Shown here piece by piece: positions 35,775-45,497 of a stretch of DNA of 62,776 bases (position 1 is the first letter of the stretch; every line of letters begins with the position of its first letter). The notes beneath the pieces were generated by a model. That model saw only the letters and a program-made list of their open reading frames with translations, did not search any database and had not been told where the DNA came from. Source of the stretch: an uncultured Cyclobacteriaceae bacterium (GTDB lineage Bacteria; Bacteroidota; Bacteroidia; Cytophagales; Cyclobacteriaceae); assembly GCA_905479015.1 (NCBI GenBank), contig CAJQKV010000016.1, positions 1-62,776 on the forward strand. The letters are read 5' to 3'. A program made the translations under genes and the position numbers.

Positions 35775-36986
35775 TTATAAACTCACTTTTGCATGTTTGA
35801 TGTGATGACGCTCATCTTCCGATGCTGTCCAGGCGAAATGCAATTGATTTTCAAATAATTCCATTTGAGGAAAACCACTGGATCTTGAACTATTGGTTTC
35901 GGAGATGACGATAGGATTTCCTATGATTCCAGTGCTATTGACTGCGATTGCTTTAATTTGGGATTTCTCATCTTGAAAACTCAACCAACTCACAAAGGCC
36001 GTCCCTTTTTCATCCATGGCTACATCTACTCTTCCCAGTGGATTGAGGTCATCTATGACGATCGGGGCTTCAAAGGTAGCACCGGCATCTTTTGAGAAGA
36101 TTATTTTTACTTGAGGGACATCATTGGGTGCTGAAAACCAGGCTACGGCTACTTGGTCTCCTTGTGCCACGATGCGCGGCCCATTCACTGGACAGCCCGC
36201 AATTTTCCATTGGTCATTGAATACGGTCTTAGGTGCCGTCCATTGCCCCTTTACTTTTCTTACGATGGATATATCTCGGTATTCCTCCTCTGTCCGATCT
36301 CTATAAACAAAGACAGGACCCGCAGAGGTCAGCGCACCACTTGTTTGACAGCAGTCACATACGCGCGCATCTAGCTCCGTTGGTTCGGTGAGCACTCCTT
36401 TTAGATTGATATTGGCTGTTCTGAGGGTCATCGCTCCTTGACCATGCCCATCATCTGACTTTGGGCTGCCCGTATTTCTGCCATCGAGCCAAACCGCGGT
36501 GAAAGTTTGGTTTGGCATGGGGAGAAGAGTGGCAAAGCCGTGTTCGGTGGGTGTTTGATCATCATGAGGGATGATGCTTGAACTCCAAGATTGTGAATCC
36601 ATACTCAAGGTCAGATTGACGTCGTATGAATAGGTACCTGATGAGCTTTTAGCCAAAAAATGGCTGATTTTATTTCCTTGGCTATTTATGTTAAGAGATG
36701 GATAATCCGCCCAATTCACAAACCAATCGGTGCCTGATGCAATGATTTCCGTGTCACTCCATTTATTTTCTTTTTCCAAAGAAGCAAAATAAAGGGTCGA
36801 TCGGTCTTCGGTTTCTCCGACCCAACTGAGATAAAGCTGATGGTCTTCTCCCACTTTAAGAAAAGGTAAAGAGGTACCTTCATCCGCGGGACCCTTGAAT
36901 AGTTCAACACTTGTTTGATGTAACCCGGCTTCTTCACTGCATGCACTGAAGAAGATCATAAAGCCTATGAGCGAAATATATTTCAT
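35775..36986 (-). CDS. BNR/sialidase-like propeller lipoprotein with a CxCC motif
   Basis: 403 aa with a lipoprotein signal (MKYISLIGFMIFFSAC, Cys16). The repeating strands and an Asp-box-like IIFSKDAGATFEAP suggest a six-bladed propeller. An unusual DARVCDCCQTS cluster (about residues 203-213) and later IAGCPVNGPRI contain conserved-looking cysteines that could form disulfides or bind metal. I see no sialidase catalytic set (Arg triad, Tyr/Glu), so enzymatic activity is doubtful. It is separated by 241 bp from the copper efflux operon on the same strand and may or may not belong with it. Confidence 0.8.
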   Translation of the reverse strand: MKYISLIGFMIFFSACSEEAGLHQTSVELFKGPADEGTSLPFLKVGEDHQLYLSWVGETEDRSTLYFASLEKENKWSDTEIIASGTDWFVNWADYPSLNINSQGNKISHFLAKSSSGTYSYDVNLTLSMDSQSWSSSIIPHDDQTPTEHGFATLLPMPNQTFTAVWLDGRNTGSPKSDDGHGQGAMTLRTANINLKGVLTEPTELDARVCDCCQTSGALTSAGPVFVYRDRTEEEYRDISIVRKVKGQWTAPKTVFNDQWKIAGCPVNGPRIVAQGDQVAVAWFSAPNDVPQVKIIFSKDAGATFEAPIVIDDLNPLGRVDVAMDEKGTAFVSWLSFQDEKSQIKAIAVNSTGIIGNPIVISETNSSRSSGFPQMELFENQLHFAWTASEDERHHIKHAKVSL

Positions 36987-37227
36987 GGAATGTTCGTTAA
37001 TGAGGGTACGCTGAGAAAATAACCTCTCTTTATATGCAATATAGCCATGTTCTTGCTCATCTCAAAGCAAGGATAAGCTGAAACAAAATAAACCCTAAGT
37101 AGGACAAGATCATTGATCAATCGGAAATTGGGACAATCAGTCAAAAAATTGGGGTTGTGTTTATGGACGACCTGAGTAACTGATCTAACCGCTCATACTG
37201 CAGTAGTCTCACCAGGATGCGTCGACT

Positions 37228-37722
37228 TCAAGGCAACATATTATTGAATAATAATAGGGTTTCTTCACTGGTCCAACCTCTGTCACCCAATAATCTGTGA
37301 ATTTCCTTCCCTGATCGATCATAGATCAAGGTAGTGGGCAGGGCATAAACCCCCAAAGATTCGATGCTATTTTGCAGTTGCACATAATGGAGATCAAGTC
37401 CTCGTTTGGAAACAAATTTATCCATCGTTTTCATACCCTGATCTGTAGCCAACAGTAATTCAAACTGATCAGGAGGCAATATTTTGGTTAATGCCAACAA
37501 GTCTGGCATCTCTTTGACACAAGGCATGCACCAAGTAGCCCAGAGATTGACGATCAATATTTTACCCTTCAATTTTTCAAAATCAACGGGCGCTCCATTC
37601 CTTTCGAGCATTTTTGGGATACCCATTGGTTTTGTCGAATCAGTCGTCTCAACCCGTTTTTCCTTACTTCCTGAGCAGCGGATAAGAGTGAAACATAAAA
37701 AAACTAAAGGGATGATTCTCAT
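37228..37722 (-). CDS. TlpA-like thioredoxin-fold envelope protein
   Basis: 164 aa. A signal sequence (MRIIPLVFLCFTLIRC) has a lipoprotein-like Cys16, although Arg at -1 is not ideal. The thioredoxin fold follows: KGKILIVNLWATWCMPCVKEMPDLL with CxxC at Cys62/Cys65 (CMPC), and a cis-proline in YALPTTLIYD. It should act as a periplasmic thiol reductase or copper-handling partner. Last gene of the efflux operon. Its ATG directly follows the stop of the DUF3347 gene (TAGATG). Confidence 0.88.
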   Translation of the reverse strand: MRIIPLVFLCFTLIRCSGSKEKRVETTDSTKPMGIPKMLERNGAPVDFEKLKGKILIVNLWATWCMPCVKEMPDLLALTKILPPDQFELLLATDQGMKTMDKFVSKRGLDLHYVQLQNSIESLGVYALPTTLIYDRSGKEIHRLLGDRGWTSEETLLLFNNMLP

Positions 37723-38256
37723 CTAGTTGATTTTTTCGTCAATACGTCCACAATTTAGCATCATGGCACCAAAATAAGGATTTTTAATTTCCTCTGACCT
37801 ACTCAGCCAAGTAGCTCCTTGACCCTTGAAGGCCATGGGACAAAATTGGACAAATAAGGTTTCTTGTGTATTTAATGCTTTGATCCATTGGGTGAGGACT
37901 TCAGTGACTGATTTAAATGCCTGCCTCTGCGTATCTAGGTCCAGCGCATTTGATAAGCTGTCTGCCGCCTCAGACAATGCCTCTGATGGAGGATTCATTT
38001 CATTTTTAAGATTATTTAAAAAGGTTTTGGCAAGTATGGAGAACTTTTCGCTATCGGAGGCGACTAAGGCATCTTTGATCTTTATATAGTCCATTAAAAT
38101 CAGGGGATCTGAGGCGTTTTGCCGTTTTTCTGAAGATTTTGATTGTTCACTAGCCAGGTGTTGTGAATGATCTGAAGGGGTAGTAGGCGTCGTACAGTAA
38201 CTAAGCCCTACTGCGAGGATCATCCATTGGACTTGTTTCATTGGTTTCATGTTCAT
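37723..38256 (-). CDS. DUF3347 domain protein (stand-alone)
   Basis: 177 aa with a signal peptide and a possible lipid Cys (GLSYC). Tyr at -1 makes lipidation uncertain. The C-terminal half matches DUF3347, ending with VQFCPMAFKGQGATWL and NPYFGAMMLNCG. The same block ends the neighbouring CusB-like protein (QYCPMAFDNKGAYWL, NPYFGEEMRFCG), so the two are paralogous domains. The conserved Cys and Met residues suggest periplasmic copper or silver binding, as known for DUF3347 next to efflux systems. A second in-frame ATG lies two codons in. Confidence 0.88.
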   Translation of the reverse strand: MNMKPMKQVQWMILAVGLSYCTTPTTPSDHSQHLASEQSKSSEKRQNASDPLILMDYIKIKDALVASDSEKFSILAKTFLNNLKNEMNPPSEALSEAADSLSNALDLDTQRQAFKSVTEVLTQWIKALNTQETLFVQFCPMAFKGQGATWLSRSEEIKNPYFGAMMLNCGRIDEKIN

Positions 38257-38265
38257 AAAATAGTT

Positions 38266-39978
38266 TTAGTTTAATTGTTCTTTAACTTCTCCACAAAATC
38301 TCATTTCTTCTCCAAAATAAGGATTGTAGATTTCTTGGGTATTACTGAGCCAATAGGCTCCTTTATTATCAAATGCCATCGGGCAATATTGTCGAAACAG
38401 TGTTAAGTTTTTGATTTTATAATGGTCAAGGAAATCATAAAACAAATCGCTTATTTCTGCAAAAGGCCCATAGACTTCATCTATTTTTTTAGTTGCATTT
38501 ATTTCCTGCATCACTTTATTTAACTGAATTAGAGTAGGTTGATCAATATCAGCTGAAAAATTCTTTTGATCACTGAGCTGACTGATGATCAATGCAGCTT
38601 CTGATGTTATGATGTTATGATTTTTCAGTGCCAACGCATTTTTTATATTCAGGTAGGCATCGGTCATTTTTTTGAGGGTGAGCGTTACCGATGGGGATGG
38701 ATTTATTTTCCCAGTTTTCTTTTCATCCAACGACTCCTTGGAGGTCTTGAGGTGGGATAAGTTCATCATACTGTTTTTTCCGGCCAGTTGTGCGGCCGCA
38801 TCGATGGTAAAGACTCCGTTGACCACTACTTCTTCACCCACTTCAAGGCCTTTTTCTATGGCATAGCCCGAGGTATTTAAAGCGCCTAAGATCACCTCAC
38901 GCAAATGGAAGGTGGGCTCATTTGATGTCGGATCTTTGACATAAACTATAGATCTTTTCCCCGTCCATAATACCGCGGTTTTGGGTAGAATAATGATTTT
39001 CTGATTATCTTTTGGTTGGCTATTCAATAGCCCTTTGACACTCGTGCCTGGATAAACGGGTTTGAAAGTATTGGTATAGATGACCCTAATTTGGGCTACT
39101 TGTGTTGCGGGATCCACAATGGGATTGATGAAGTTTACTTGTCCTAGAAATATTTTTCCAGGATAGGATGAAAACTCCATATTGATTTTATCACCAACAT
39201 GGACCGTTTTTATATCGGTTTCATAAAGATCAAAGGTGACCCAAACACTCTTGAGATTGGCGATTTCATAAAGCTGGGTACCCCGTTCGATGTGTGAACC
39301 CTTGCTTACGTATTTATCGAGAATCATGCCTGTCCATTCAGAGACCAAAGGGAAGCTTTCAATGGGCTCACCCAGTCTCAGAATAGTATCAATCTGGGCA
39401 GAGGTTAGTTTCCAATTTTCCAATTTTTTTCTTGTGGCCTCAAAGAGCTCAGGCTGGGCCTCTTTCATTGCGAAGGCTTCAAACAATTCGTTTTGGGCTT
39501 CGATTAAATCTGGTGAATAGACATAAGCGATGATTTCACCGGCTTTTATATATTGTCCTTTTGACCCAATCAATAGTTGTTCTATTTGACCCGAGATGTG
39601 CGTGGTCTGAACCGCTGTTTTTCGTTTATCAGGCCATACCCTACCGTTGAGATGTAAGGCGATCGAAGGTGATGATTTTGTGACTTTTAGCGTCTGAATA
39701 TCTGCTAGTTTTTGGGCATCTTCGGACAGTTGTATGGCATTGGGATCGGTGGTCGTCTGGAGACTTGTGGATTGGACCAGGTTCATACCGCATATAGGAC
39801 AAGTACCGGGTTGGTTTTGCCTTATTTGTGGATGCATTGAACAACTGTAAACCTCGGATGCGCCATGCGCATGTATTTCAGAGGAAACAGGGGGGGTACC
39901 GGTGTTGGATATCCAACCTATAAAAATACCTAAACCTAATATCAAGGGGAAAACGATAGTTTTTGATAAAATTTTCAT
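38266..39978 (-). CDS. cusB: RND efflux adaptor, CusB type, with heavy-metal-binding and DUF3347 domains
   Basis: 570 aa. An N-terminal signal anchor (about 7-25) is followed by a heavy-metal-binding segment with Cys46, Met48, His49, Cys60, Cys63 and Met65 (YSCSMHPQI...TCPICGMNL). The membrane-fusion core has the GRVWPDKRKTAVQTTHISGQIEQLLIGSKGQYIKAGE start, a hairpin around 150-200 and the barrel/membrane-proximal part (SEWTGMILDKYVSKGSHIERGTQLYEIANLKSVWV). Residues about 435-570 are a DUF3347 domain. It links CusA to TolC and probably hands over Cu+/Ag+. It overlaps the TolC gene by 4 nt. Confidence 0.92.
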   Translation of the reverse strand: MKILSKTIVFPLILGLGIFIGWISNTGTPPVSSEIHAHGASEVYSCSMHPQIRQNQPGTCPICGMNLVQSTSLQTTTDPNAIQLSEDAQKLADIQTLKVTKSSPSIALHLNGRVWPDKRKTAVQTTHISGQIEQLLIGSKGQYIKAGEIIAYVYSPDLIEAQNELFEAFAMKEAQPELFEATRKKLENWKLTSAQIDTILRLGEPIESFPLVSEWTGMILDKYVSKGSHIERGTQLYEIANLKSVWVTFDLYETDIKTVHVGDKINMEFSSYPGKIFLGQVNFINPIVDPATQVAQIRVIYTNTFKPVYPGTSVKGLLNSQPKDNQKIIILPKTAVLWTGKRSIVYVKDPTSNEPTFHLREVILGALNTSGYAIEKGLEVGEEVVVNGVFTIDAAAQLAGKNSMMNLSHLKTSKESLDEKKTGKINPSPSVTLTLKKMTDAYLNIKNALALKNHNIITSEAALIISQLSDQKNFSADIDQPTLIQLNKVMQEINATKKIDEVYGPFAEISDLFYDFLDHYKIKNLTLFRQYCPMAFDNKGAYWLSNTQEIYNPYFGEEMRFCGEVKEQLN

Positions 39979-41204
39979 AATTCTTTGGAGATGAGGTAAG
40001 TCATTTTAGCCAATGCTTCAGCATAATTCCTTTTCCAAGTCACTTGACTCAGTTTGAATTTCAATAAGTTTTTTTGGGCCTCTAGGATGTTCTTAAAGTT
40101 CCCATTGTCAACCGTAAAGTCACTGAAGGCGAAGGTGATCTCTTGATGGGCATTTTGAATTCTTTTTTCATCAAGATCGTATTGCGCTAGTGATTCAAAG
40201 AGTTGATTTTGAGCCGTAGCCCATTCAATAGCCAAGGTGTTTTGAAGTTGTGTTTTTTGAGCGGCCAATTGTTTTTGATACAGTTGAATTTCTCGGGTTT
40301 GACTTTGGTGTTTTTTTCTAAAAATGGGCAGACTCAGAGAGACCATAGGCATCAAAGCATCTTTTCCATTATTTTTCACCGTTGAGCCGTCTAGAGGTTG
40401 AATGATCATATAATCAATGCCCACTCCGATCTGGGGAAGTCCATTTTTACGCGCTACGTTTTCTTCGATGATGGTCGCGGCCATTTGCTGCTCCAGGGCG
40501 GCCATTTTTGGATGATGGGCCAGCAAGCTGTCAGGGTCCTTGTTGATCTCAAAATCAGTGGGTGTGACCCATTGAGTACTGACGATGCCAAGGCTGTCGG
40601 GACGGTTCAAGAGTCGGTTAAAGGATCGTTTTAAGAGACCCAATCGTTGGTCTAATATATCGATATTGCTCGTGATCTCGGCCAATATGAGGTTGGCATC
40701 CAAGACCTCTGTGTTTTTGCTTTTATCGTTACTATAGGCTATTTTGGCCATGTTTTTATGAGATTTCATAATACTCAAGTTTTGGCGATGAATTTCCAAT
40801 AACTCCAAGGCTTCTAAATAGTTATAATAAGCAGTTTTTACCTCAAAGGCGAGTAAGGCTTGCTTATTTCTGAATTGTTCAAACTGCGCCGCTGCCATCA
40901 AGGAGGCGGCATCTTGTTTTGCGCTTAAGGTCCCAAACCAAGGAAACATTTGACTCAAGGATATTTTGGTTTGCTGTGATCCAATTCGGGTTTCAATGGG
41001 CGATATGAAGTAGCCAAAACCTAGGGTTGGGTTGGCCAGAAATTTTACTTGCTCCACTTTTTCTAATTGGGCTTCAAAGGAAAAATAAGCGGCCTTGAGG
41101 TCAGGATTGTTTTGTAAGGCCACCTCCAAGTAATCATCCAAGGATTGATTCATGGCCGTATGGGCTGTCAGAATTAAAAGCAAAAAAGCAAGATAATTTT
41201 TCAT
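39975..41204 (-). CDS. TolC-family outer-membrane efflux channel (CusC-like)
   Basis: 409 aa, signal peptide MKNYLAFLLLILTAHTAMNQ. Two TolC-type repeats of long helices are evident: ALQNNPDLKAAYFSFEAQLEKV, then QTKISLSQMFPWFGTLSAKQDAASLMAAAQFEQFRNKQALLAFEVKTAYYNYLEA, and later ENVARKNGLPQIGVGIDYM and QTREIQLYQKQLAAQKTQLQNTLAIEW. It forms the outer-membrane exit of the CusABC-type pump. Starts and ends in 4-nt ATGA-type overlaps with the flanking cus genes, so all are translated together. Confidence 0.92.
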   Translation of the reverse strand: MKNYLAFLLLILTAHTAMNQSLDDYLEVALQNNPDLKAAYFSFEAQLEKVEQVKFLANPTLGFGYFISPIETRIGSQQTKISLSQMFPWFGTLSAKQDAASLMAAAQFEQFRNKQALLAFEVKTAYYNYLEALELLEIHRQNLSIMKSHKNMAKIAYSNDKSKNTEVLDANLILAEITSNIDILDQRLGLLKRSFNRLLNRPDSLGIVSTQWVTPTDFEINKDPDSLLAHHPKMAALEQQMAATIIEENVARKNGLPQIGVGIDYMIIQPLDGSTVKNNGKDALMPMVSLSLPIFRKKHQSQTREIQLYQKQLAAQKTQLQNTLAIEWATAQNQLFESLAQYDLDEKRIQNAHQEITFAFSDFTVDNGNFKNILEAQKNLLKFKLSQVTWKRNYAEALAKMTYLISKEL

Positions 41205-44200
41205 GATTTTCCTTTTTTAAGTTGGATTTCTTTTTGCCAGCTATACAACACAGGTACGATAAAATAAGTAATGGATGCGATGACCATACCTCCAAAAATA
41301 GGGATGGCCATAGGAATCATGATGTCACTGCCCCGTCCTGATGAAGTTAAAATTGGCAATAAGGCGATCAAAGTGGTTGCTGTAGTCATGACTGCAGGTC
41401 TAATCCTACGAAGGCCCGCTTCTGTGGTAGCTTTTCGAATCTCGGCGATGGTGCTCGGCTTCTTTTTTTGGAAATTTTGATTCAAATAAGTACCCATTAA
41501 GACCCCGTCGTCCGTAGCGATGCCAAATAAGGCAATAAAGCCTACCCAAACGGCCACACTCAAATTGATGGGTTGTATTTGAAAGACCTCCCGCATAGGG
41601 GTACCAAAAAGGGTAAAATTTAAAAACCAATCGGTATGGTAAAGACCCATTAAAATAAAGCCCCCACTAAAAGCCATTGCGATACCGAAAAAGATCATCA
41701 AGGAAGTAGTGATCGATTTGAATTGCATATAAAGGATAATGAAAATAACCAAGAGTACCAAGGGGACGATGATCATTAATCTTTTTTCGGCGCGAATTTG
41801 ATGCTTAAAACTACCGTCAAACTCATAATGAACTCCAGTGGGTACGATGAGGCTCCCATTTTCTATATTTTCTTGGATGATTTCATTCAATTCTTGGATG
41901 ACATCCTTGATCTCATATTGGGGGTACTTATCCAACAATAGATAGCCAAGTAAAAAGGCATCTTCACTTTTTATAACTTGGGGTCCCCGTTCGTAGTCCA
42001 GGGTGACCAAATCGCCGAGTCTTACCTGTCCGCCCGTAGGGGTGTTTACATAAATATTCATCAAGGCTTCAGGATGGTCGCGCCGCTCTCGGGGATATCT
42101 TACCCGAATGGGATATCTTTCCTTTCCATTGACAGCAGTCCCAACTTTAACGCCCCCGATGGCCGTTTCTATATGTTGCTGAACCGACTCAAGTGAGAGG
42201 CCATATTTAGCAATCATCTCGCGTTCTAAATGAATCATTATATAGGGTTTTCCGATGATATTATCGGCAAATACGGTTTCTGGATTTACGGATTTCGCTC
42301 GCCTAATGAAAGGCTCTAATCGGAAGGAGAAATCGTTGATGCTTTGTAGATCAGGCCCAAATATTTTGATGCCAATGGGCGATCGCATGCCTGATTGGAG
42401 CATGATAAGTCGGGTTTCTATCGGCTGCAGCTTAGGAGCAGAGGTGACACCCAAAACTTTAGATTCCAATACAATCTCCTCCCAAATATCATCTGAAGAT
42501 CTAATCTTGGATCTCCAATTTCGAAAATAGCTTCCTTCGGGATCTACTACCAAATCATCAACACTCAGGGCTTGGTTGAGCAGTTCGTCATTGGTGTAGC
42601 TCATGCCGGATTTCAAGAGGAAGTGTTGTGATTCGTCTGTTTTGAATTTGACAAGGTCGCCCTGGTCATTTTTATAGTATTCAGGTTTGTAATTGATGGT
42701 ATTCTCGTACATCGAGATGGGAGCGGGGTCAAGGGCTGAGTTGACCCTGCCGAGCTTACCAACCACAGATGAAATCTCAGGAATATGGGCCACGCGGCGA
42801 TCAATGGTTTGCAGGATGTTCTTATTTTCCTCTATGCCAATGTGTGACATGGCAGAGGGCATGAGTAAAAAACTGCCCTCATTTAAGCTGGGCATAAACT
42901 CCGAATTCAGGCCAGGGAATTGATTATTTAAACCGATAAAGGGCCCATATTGATCGGGTGTAAAACCGACCCGCTCCAAGGCACTGGTCAAAGGGTACGC
43001 TACTTTTTCAAAGCCCAACCAAATATGGGCAGCCAAGAAGATCAGCAATACAGGGATACTTAAGAAGGTCTTTTTATAAGTCAGACACTTGTTCAAAATG
43101 TATTCGTATCTAAAGGTAATGAGTCCCAAGAGTCCTAGGATGACCCCTAGGATGAGGACAATGAAGAGGATGTTTAAAGGCAAAGCTTCATTTAAGCCCA
43201 AAGGCATCCAATGTGTGGCCAGTAGTCCGATACTGGTCACAATCATGATGCCTATGGGAAGGTTCTTCACCCACCTGTTATCCCCAGGTCCGTAAGCCTT
43301 TAAAAGCCATGATAGGCCTAATACCATCATGAACAGGCCCGCCCAGGGCAGTACCCACAGCAATACGCAGCCCGTCGCAATGAGGAGTGCATTGAAGAGC
43401 ATATTAATTTTTTTCTCCTTGACTTTGATTCCAAAAAGGAAATAGGCAATGGTAGGGAGTACCAATAAAGTGAGCAGCAAGGCCGTCACCAGGGCAAAAG
43501 TTTTGGTATAAGCCAAAGGCCTAAATAATTTTCCTTCCGCTGCTTCAAGGACAAAAATAGGGATGAAGCTGATGATGGTGGTAGCGACTGCAGTAAGGAT
43601 GGCGCCACTTACTTCCTGAGTAGCGGTCTTTATTTTTTCAAATAAATGGTCACTTCCCTCCTTAAGATGTCGAACGATGTTTTCAGATAAAATTATACCC
43701 AGATCCACCAAGGTGCCTATCGCGATAGCAATGCCTGACAAGGCGACAATATTTGCTTCCACATTAAACATCCGCATCAGTATAAATACGATCAATATCG
43801 AGATAGGCAACACCGCAGCGATCATCAAGGAAGCCCTGAGATTAAACAACATGATCAGTACAATGATCATGGTGATTAACACCTCCAGGTTTAGGGCGTC
43901 CCATAAGGTGTCTAGGGTCTCTTTGATGAGTTGTGTGCGGTCGTAAAAGGGAACAATGGTCAAAGTGCTCTCTATCCCATTTTCAAGGATTTTTTTGGGC
44001 ATTCCTTGCTCTAGTACGCTGATTTTTCTTTTGATTGCTTCGATGACCTCCATCGGGTTGGCACCAAATCTAGAAACCACCACGCCACCTACGACTTCAG
44101 CGCCTTCCTTATCTAAAATACCTCTTCGGATTTCGGGGCCTATGGCTACCTGCGCTATGTCTTTGATTCTTAAGGGAACGTCACCTTTCATTTTTACGAC

Positions 44201-44992
44201 GGCATATTCTAGATCTGTGACGGAGGTGAGGTTGCCCAATCCCCTGATCAGGTATTCGATTTTATTAATTTCCATCGTTTTGGCACCTACGTCTCTATTG
44301 GCATTTTTCACAGCCCTAACTACTTGGTCGATAGATACGTCATAAGTTTTCAAGAGATCAGGGTCCACATCCACTTGATATTCTTGAACAAAACCCCCAA
44401 TAGAGGCAACTTCTGATACCCCTTGAACTGCGCTTAGACCGTATTTGACATAAAAGTCCTGAACGGATCGGATTTCATGCAAATCCCAGCCCCCTGTAGT
44501 ATTTCCTTGGGCATCTCGACCTTCGAGGGTATACCAAAATATTTGTCCTAGTGCGGTAGCGTCGGGTCCGAGGGTAGGGCGGATATTTTCGGGTAATAAA
44601 TCATTGGGTAAGGCATTTAATTTTTCTAAGATTCGAGCTCTCGTCCAATAGTACTCTTTGTCATCATTGAAAATCACGTAAATACTTGAAAAACCAAAAA
44701 CAGAGGAGCTTCGGATGGATGTTACGCCAGAGATTCCCAACAAGGTAGAGGTGAGCGGGTTGGTGATTTGATCCTCAATATCTTGAGGAGATCGACCGGG
44801 CCATTCGGTGAAAACAATTTGTTGGTTCTCGCCAATGTCAGGAAGGGCATCCACAGAAACTCTTGTAAGTGCTGTGGCTTGGTTTCTCCCATAAAAGGGG
44901 GAGACCAGAATACCCCAGCTGATCAATATGATCATGAGAATCAGGGTAATCAGTCGATATTTAAGAAAATATAATATTATTTTATCTAACAT
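41201..44992 (-). CDS. cusA: heavy-metal RND efflux pump, CusA/CzcA family
   Basis: 1263 aa inner-membrane pump. HME-RND marks: WPGRSPQDIEDQITNPLTSTLLGISGV, SSVFGFSSIYVIFNDDKEYYWTRARILEKL, the proton-relay region AIAIGTLVDLGIILSENIVRHL, EFMPSLNEGSFLLMPSAMSHIG and VWVGFIALFGIATDDGVLMGTYL. It is about 220 residues longer than E. coli CusA, and the extra length lies around residues 505-660 as additional hydrophobic helices. That size is common in Bacteroidota homologues. Metal is most likely Cu+/Ag+, judging from the partners. It is preceded by the Cys-rich HYC gene and overlaps the TolC gene. Confidence 0.94.
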   Translation of the reverse strand: MLDKIILYFLKYRLITLILMIILISWGILVSPFYGRNQATALTRVSVDALPDIGENQQIVFTEWPGRSPQDIEDQITNPLTSTLLGISGVTSIRSSSVFGFSSIYVIFNDDKEYYWTRARILEKLNALPNDLLPENIRPTLGPDATALGQIFWYTLEGRDAQGNTTGGWDLHEIRSVQDFYVKYGLSAVQGVSEVASIGGFVQEYQVDVDPDLLKTYDVSIDQVVRAVKNANRDVGAKTMEINKIEYLIRGLGNLTSVTDLEYAVVKMKGDVPLRIKDIAQVAIGPEIRRGILDKEGAEVVGGVVVSRFGANPMEVIEAIKRKISVLEQGMPKKILENGIESTLTIVPFYDRTQLIKETLDTLWDALNLEVLITMIIVLIMLFNLRASLMIAAVLPISILIVFILMRMFNVEANIVALSGIAIAIGTLVDLGIILSENIVRHLKEGSDHLFEKIKTATQEVSGAILTAVATTIISFIPIFVLEAAEGKLFRPLAYTKTFALVTALLLTLLVLPTIAYFLFGIKVKEKKINMLFNALLIATGCVLLWVLPWAGLFMMVLGLSWLLKAYGPGDNRWVKNLPIGIMIVTSIGLLATHWMPLGLNEALPLNILFIVLILGVILGLLGLITFRYEYILNKCLTYKKTFLSIPVLLIFLAAHIWLGFEKVAYPLTSALERVGFTPDQYGPFIGLNNQFPGLNSEFMPSLNEGSFLLMPSAMSHIGIEENKNILQTIDRRVAHIPEISSVVGKLGRVNSALDPAPISMYENTINYKPEYYKNDQGDLVKFKTDESQHFLLKSGMSYTNDELLNQALSVDDLVVDPEGSYFRNWRSKIRSSDDIWEEIVLESKVLGVTSAPKLQPIETRLIMLQSGMRSPIGIKIFGPDLQSINDFSFRLEPFIRRAKSVNPETVFADNIIGKPYIMIHLEREMIAKYGLSLESVQQHIETAIGGVKVGTAVNGKERYPIRVRYPRERRDHPEALMNIYVNTPTGGQVRLGDLVTLDYERGPQVIKSEDAFLLGYLLLDKYPQYEIKDVIQELNEIIQENIENGSLIVPTGVHYEFDGSFKHQIRAEKRLMIIVPLVLLVIFIILYMQFKSITTSLMIFFGIAMAFSGGFILMGLYHTDWFLNFTLFGTPMREVFQIQPINLSVAVWVGFIALFGIATDDGVLMGTYLNQNFQKKKPSTIAEIRKATTEAGLRRIRPAVMTTATTLIALLPILTSSGRGSDIMIPMAIPIFGGMVIASITYFIVPVLYSWQKEIQLKKGKS

Positions 44993-45065
44993 AGTTGAGT
45001 TCAGTTATTTTAAGGCAACTGGCAATAGAAAAATTGCAATCAGGACGAATCCTAAAACTATGGGT

Positions 45066-45455
45066 TTAGATAATATATACTTGGTTCCAAGATTGAGGGT
45101 CTTCTTCAATCAGGGGAGGTATTTGAATCGGGTGTTTTATGGAAATTAGGTCTTCACCCATAGTGCTGGTTGGGTGTGCAGGTTCTTTTATAGCCGCAAG
45201 GCCCATAAATTGGATTGGGTCAATATCCAACGACAAAGCCGCTGTAGGTATTTCAAACTGCGAAACTTCTGAGCTGCAACAAGGGACATCGATGGCTAAA
45301 CCTTTATCATTTGCGCTTTCACAGCAGGGTTTTGGCTGAAAAAAGGTCGTCTCTGTTTGATTGAACAGCTTGCAGGTATGCTTGTACACGGATATACCCA
45401 TTGAACCAAAGAGAATGGTCAATGACAATAACAGAGATAGCAAGGATTTAAGCAT
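45066..45455 (-). CDS. HYC_CC_PP family small exported Cys-rich protein
   Basis: 129 aa from the ATG at 45455. An N-terminal signal (MLKSLLSLLLSLTILFGSMG) precedes SVYKHTCKLFNQTETTF, KPCCES and VPCCSSEVS, the H-x-C, CC, CC pattern of this Bacteroidota family, plus QIPP near the end. The family is usually linked to metal or redox stress, and the exact role is unknown. As first gene of the efflux operon it may be a periplasmic metal sensor or chaperone. The longer frame from 45500 overlaps the promoter and is rejected. A 73-bp gap separates it from cusA. Confidence 0.8.
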   Translation of the reverse strand: MLKSLLSLLLSLTILFGSMGISVYKHTCKLFNQTETTFFQPKPCCESANDKGLAIDVPCCSSEVSQFEIPTAALSLDIDPIQFMGLAAIKEPAHPTSTMGEDLISIKHPIQIPPLIEEDPQSWNQVYII

Positions 45456-45497
45456 ATTTTCTAGTTTCCGATCAGTTTTCACACCATATCTTAGGTA

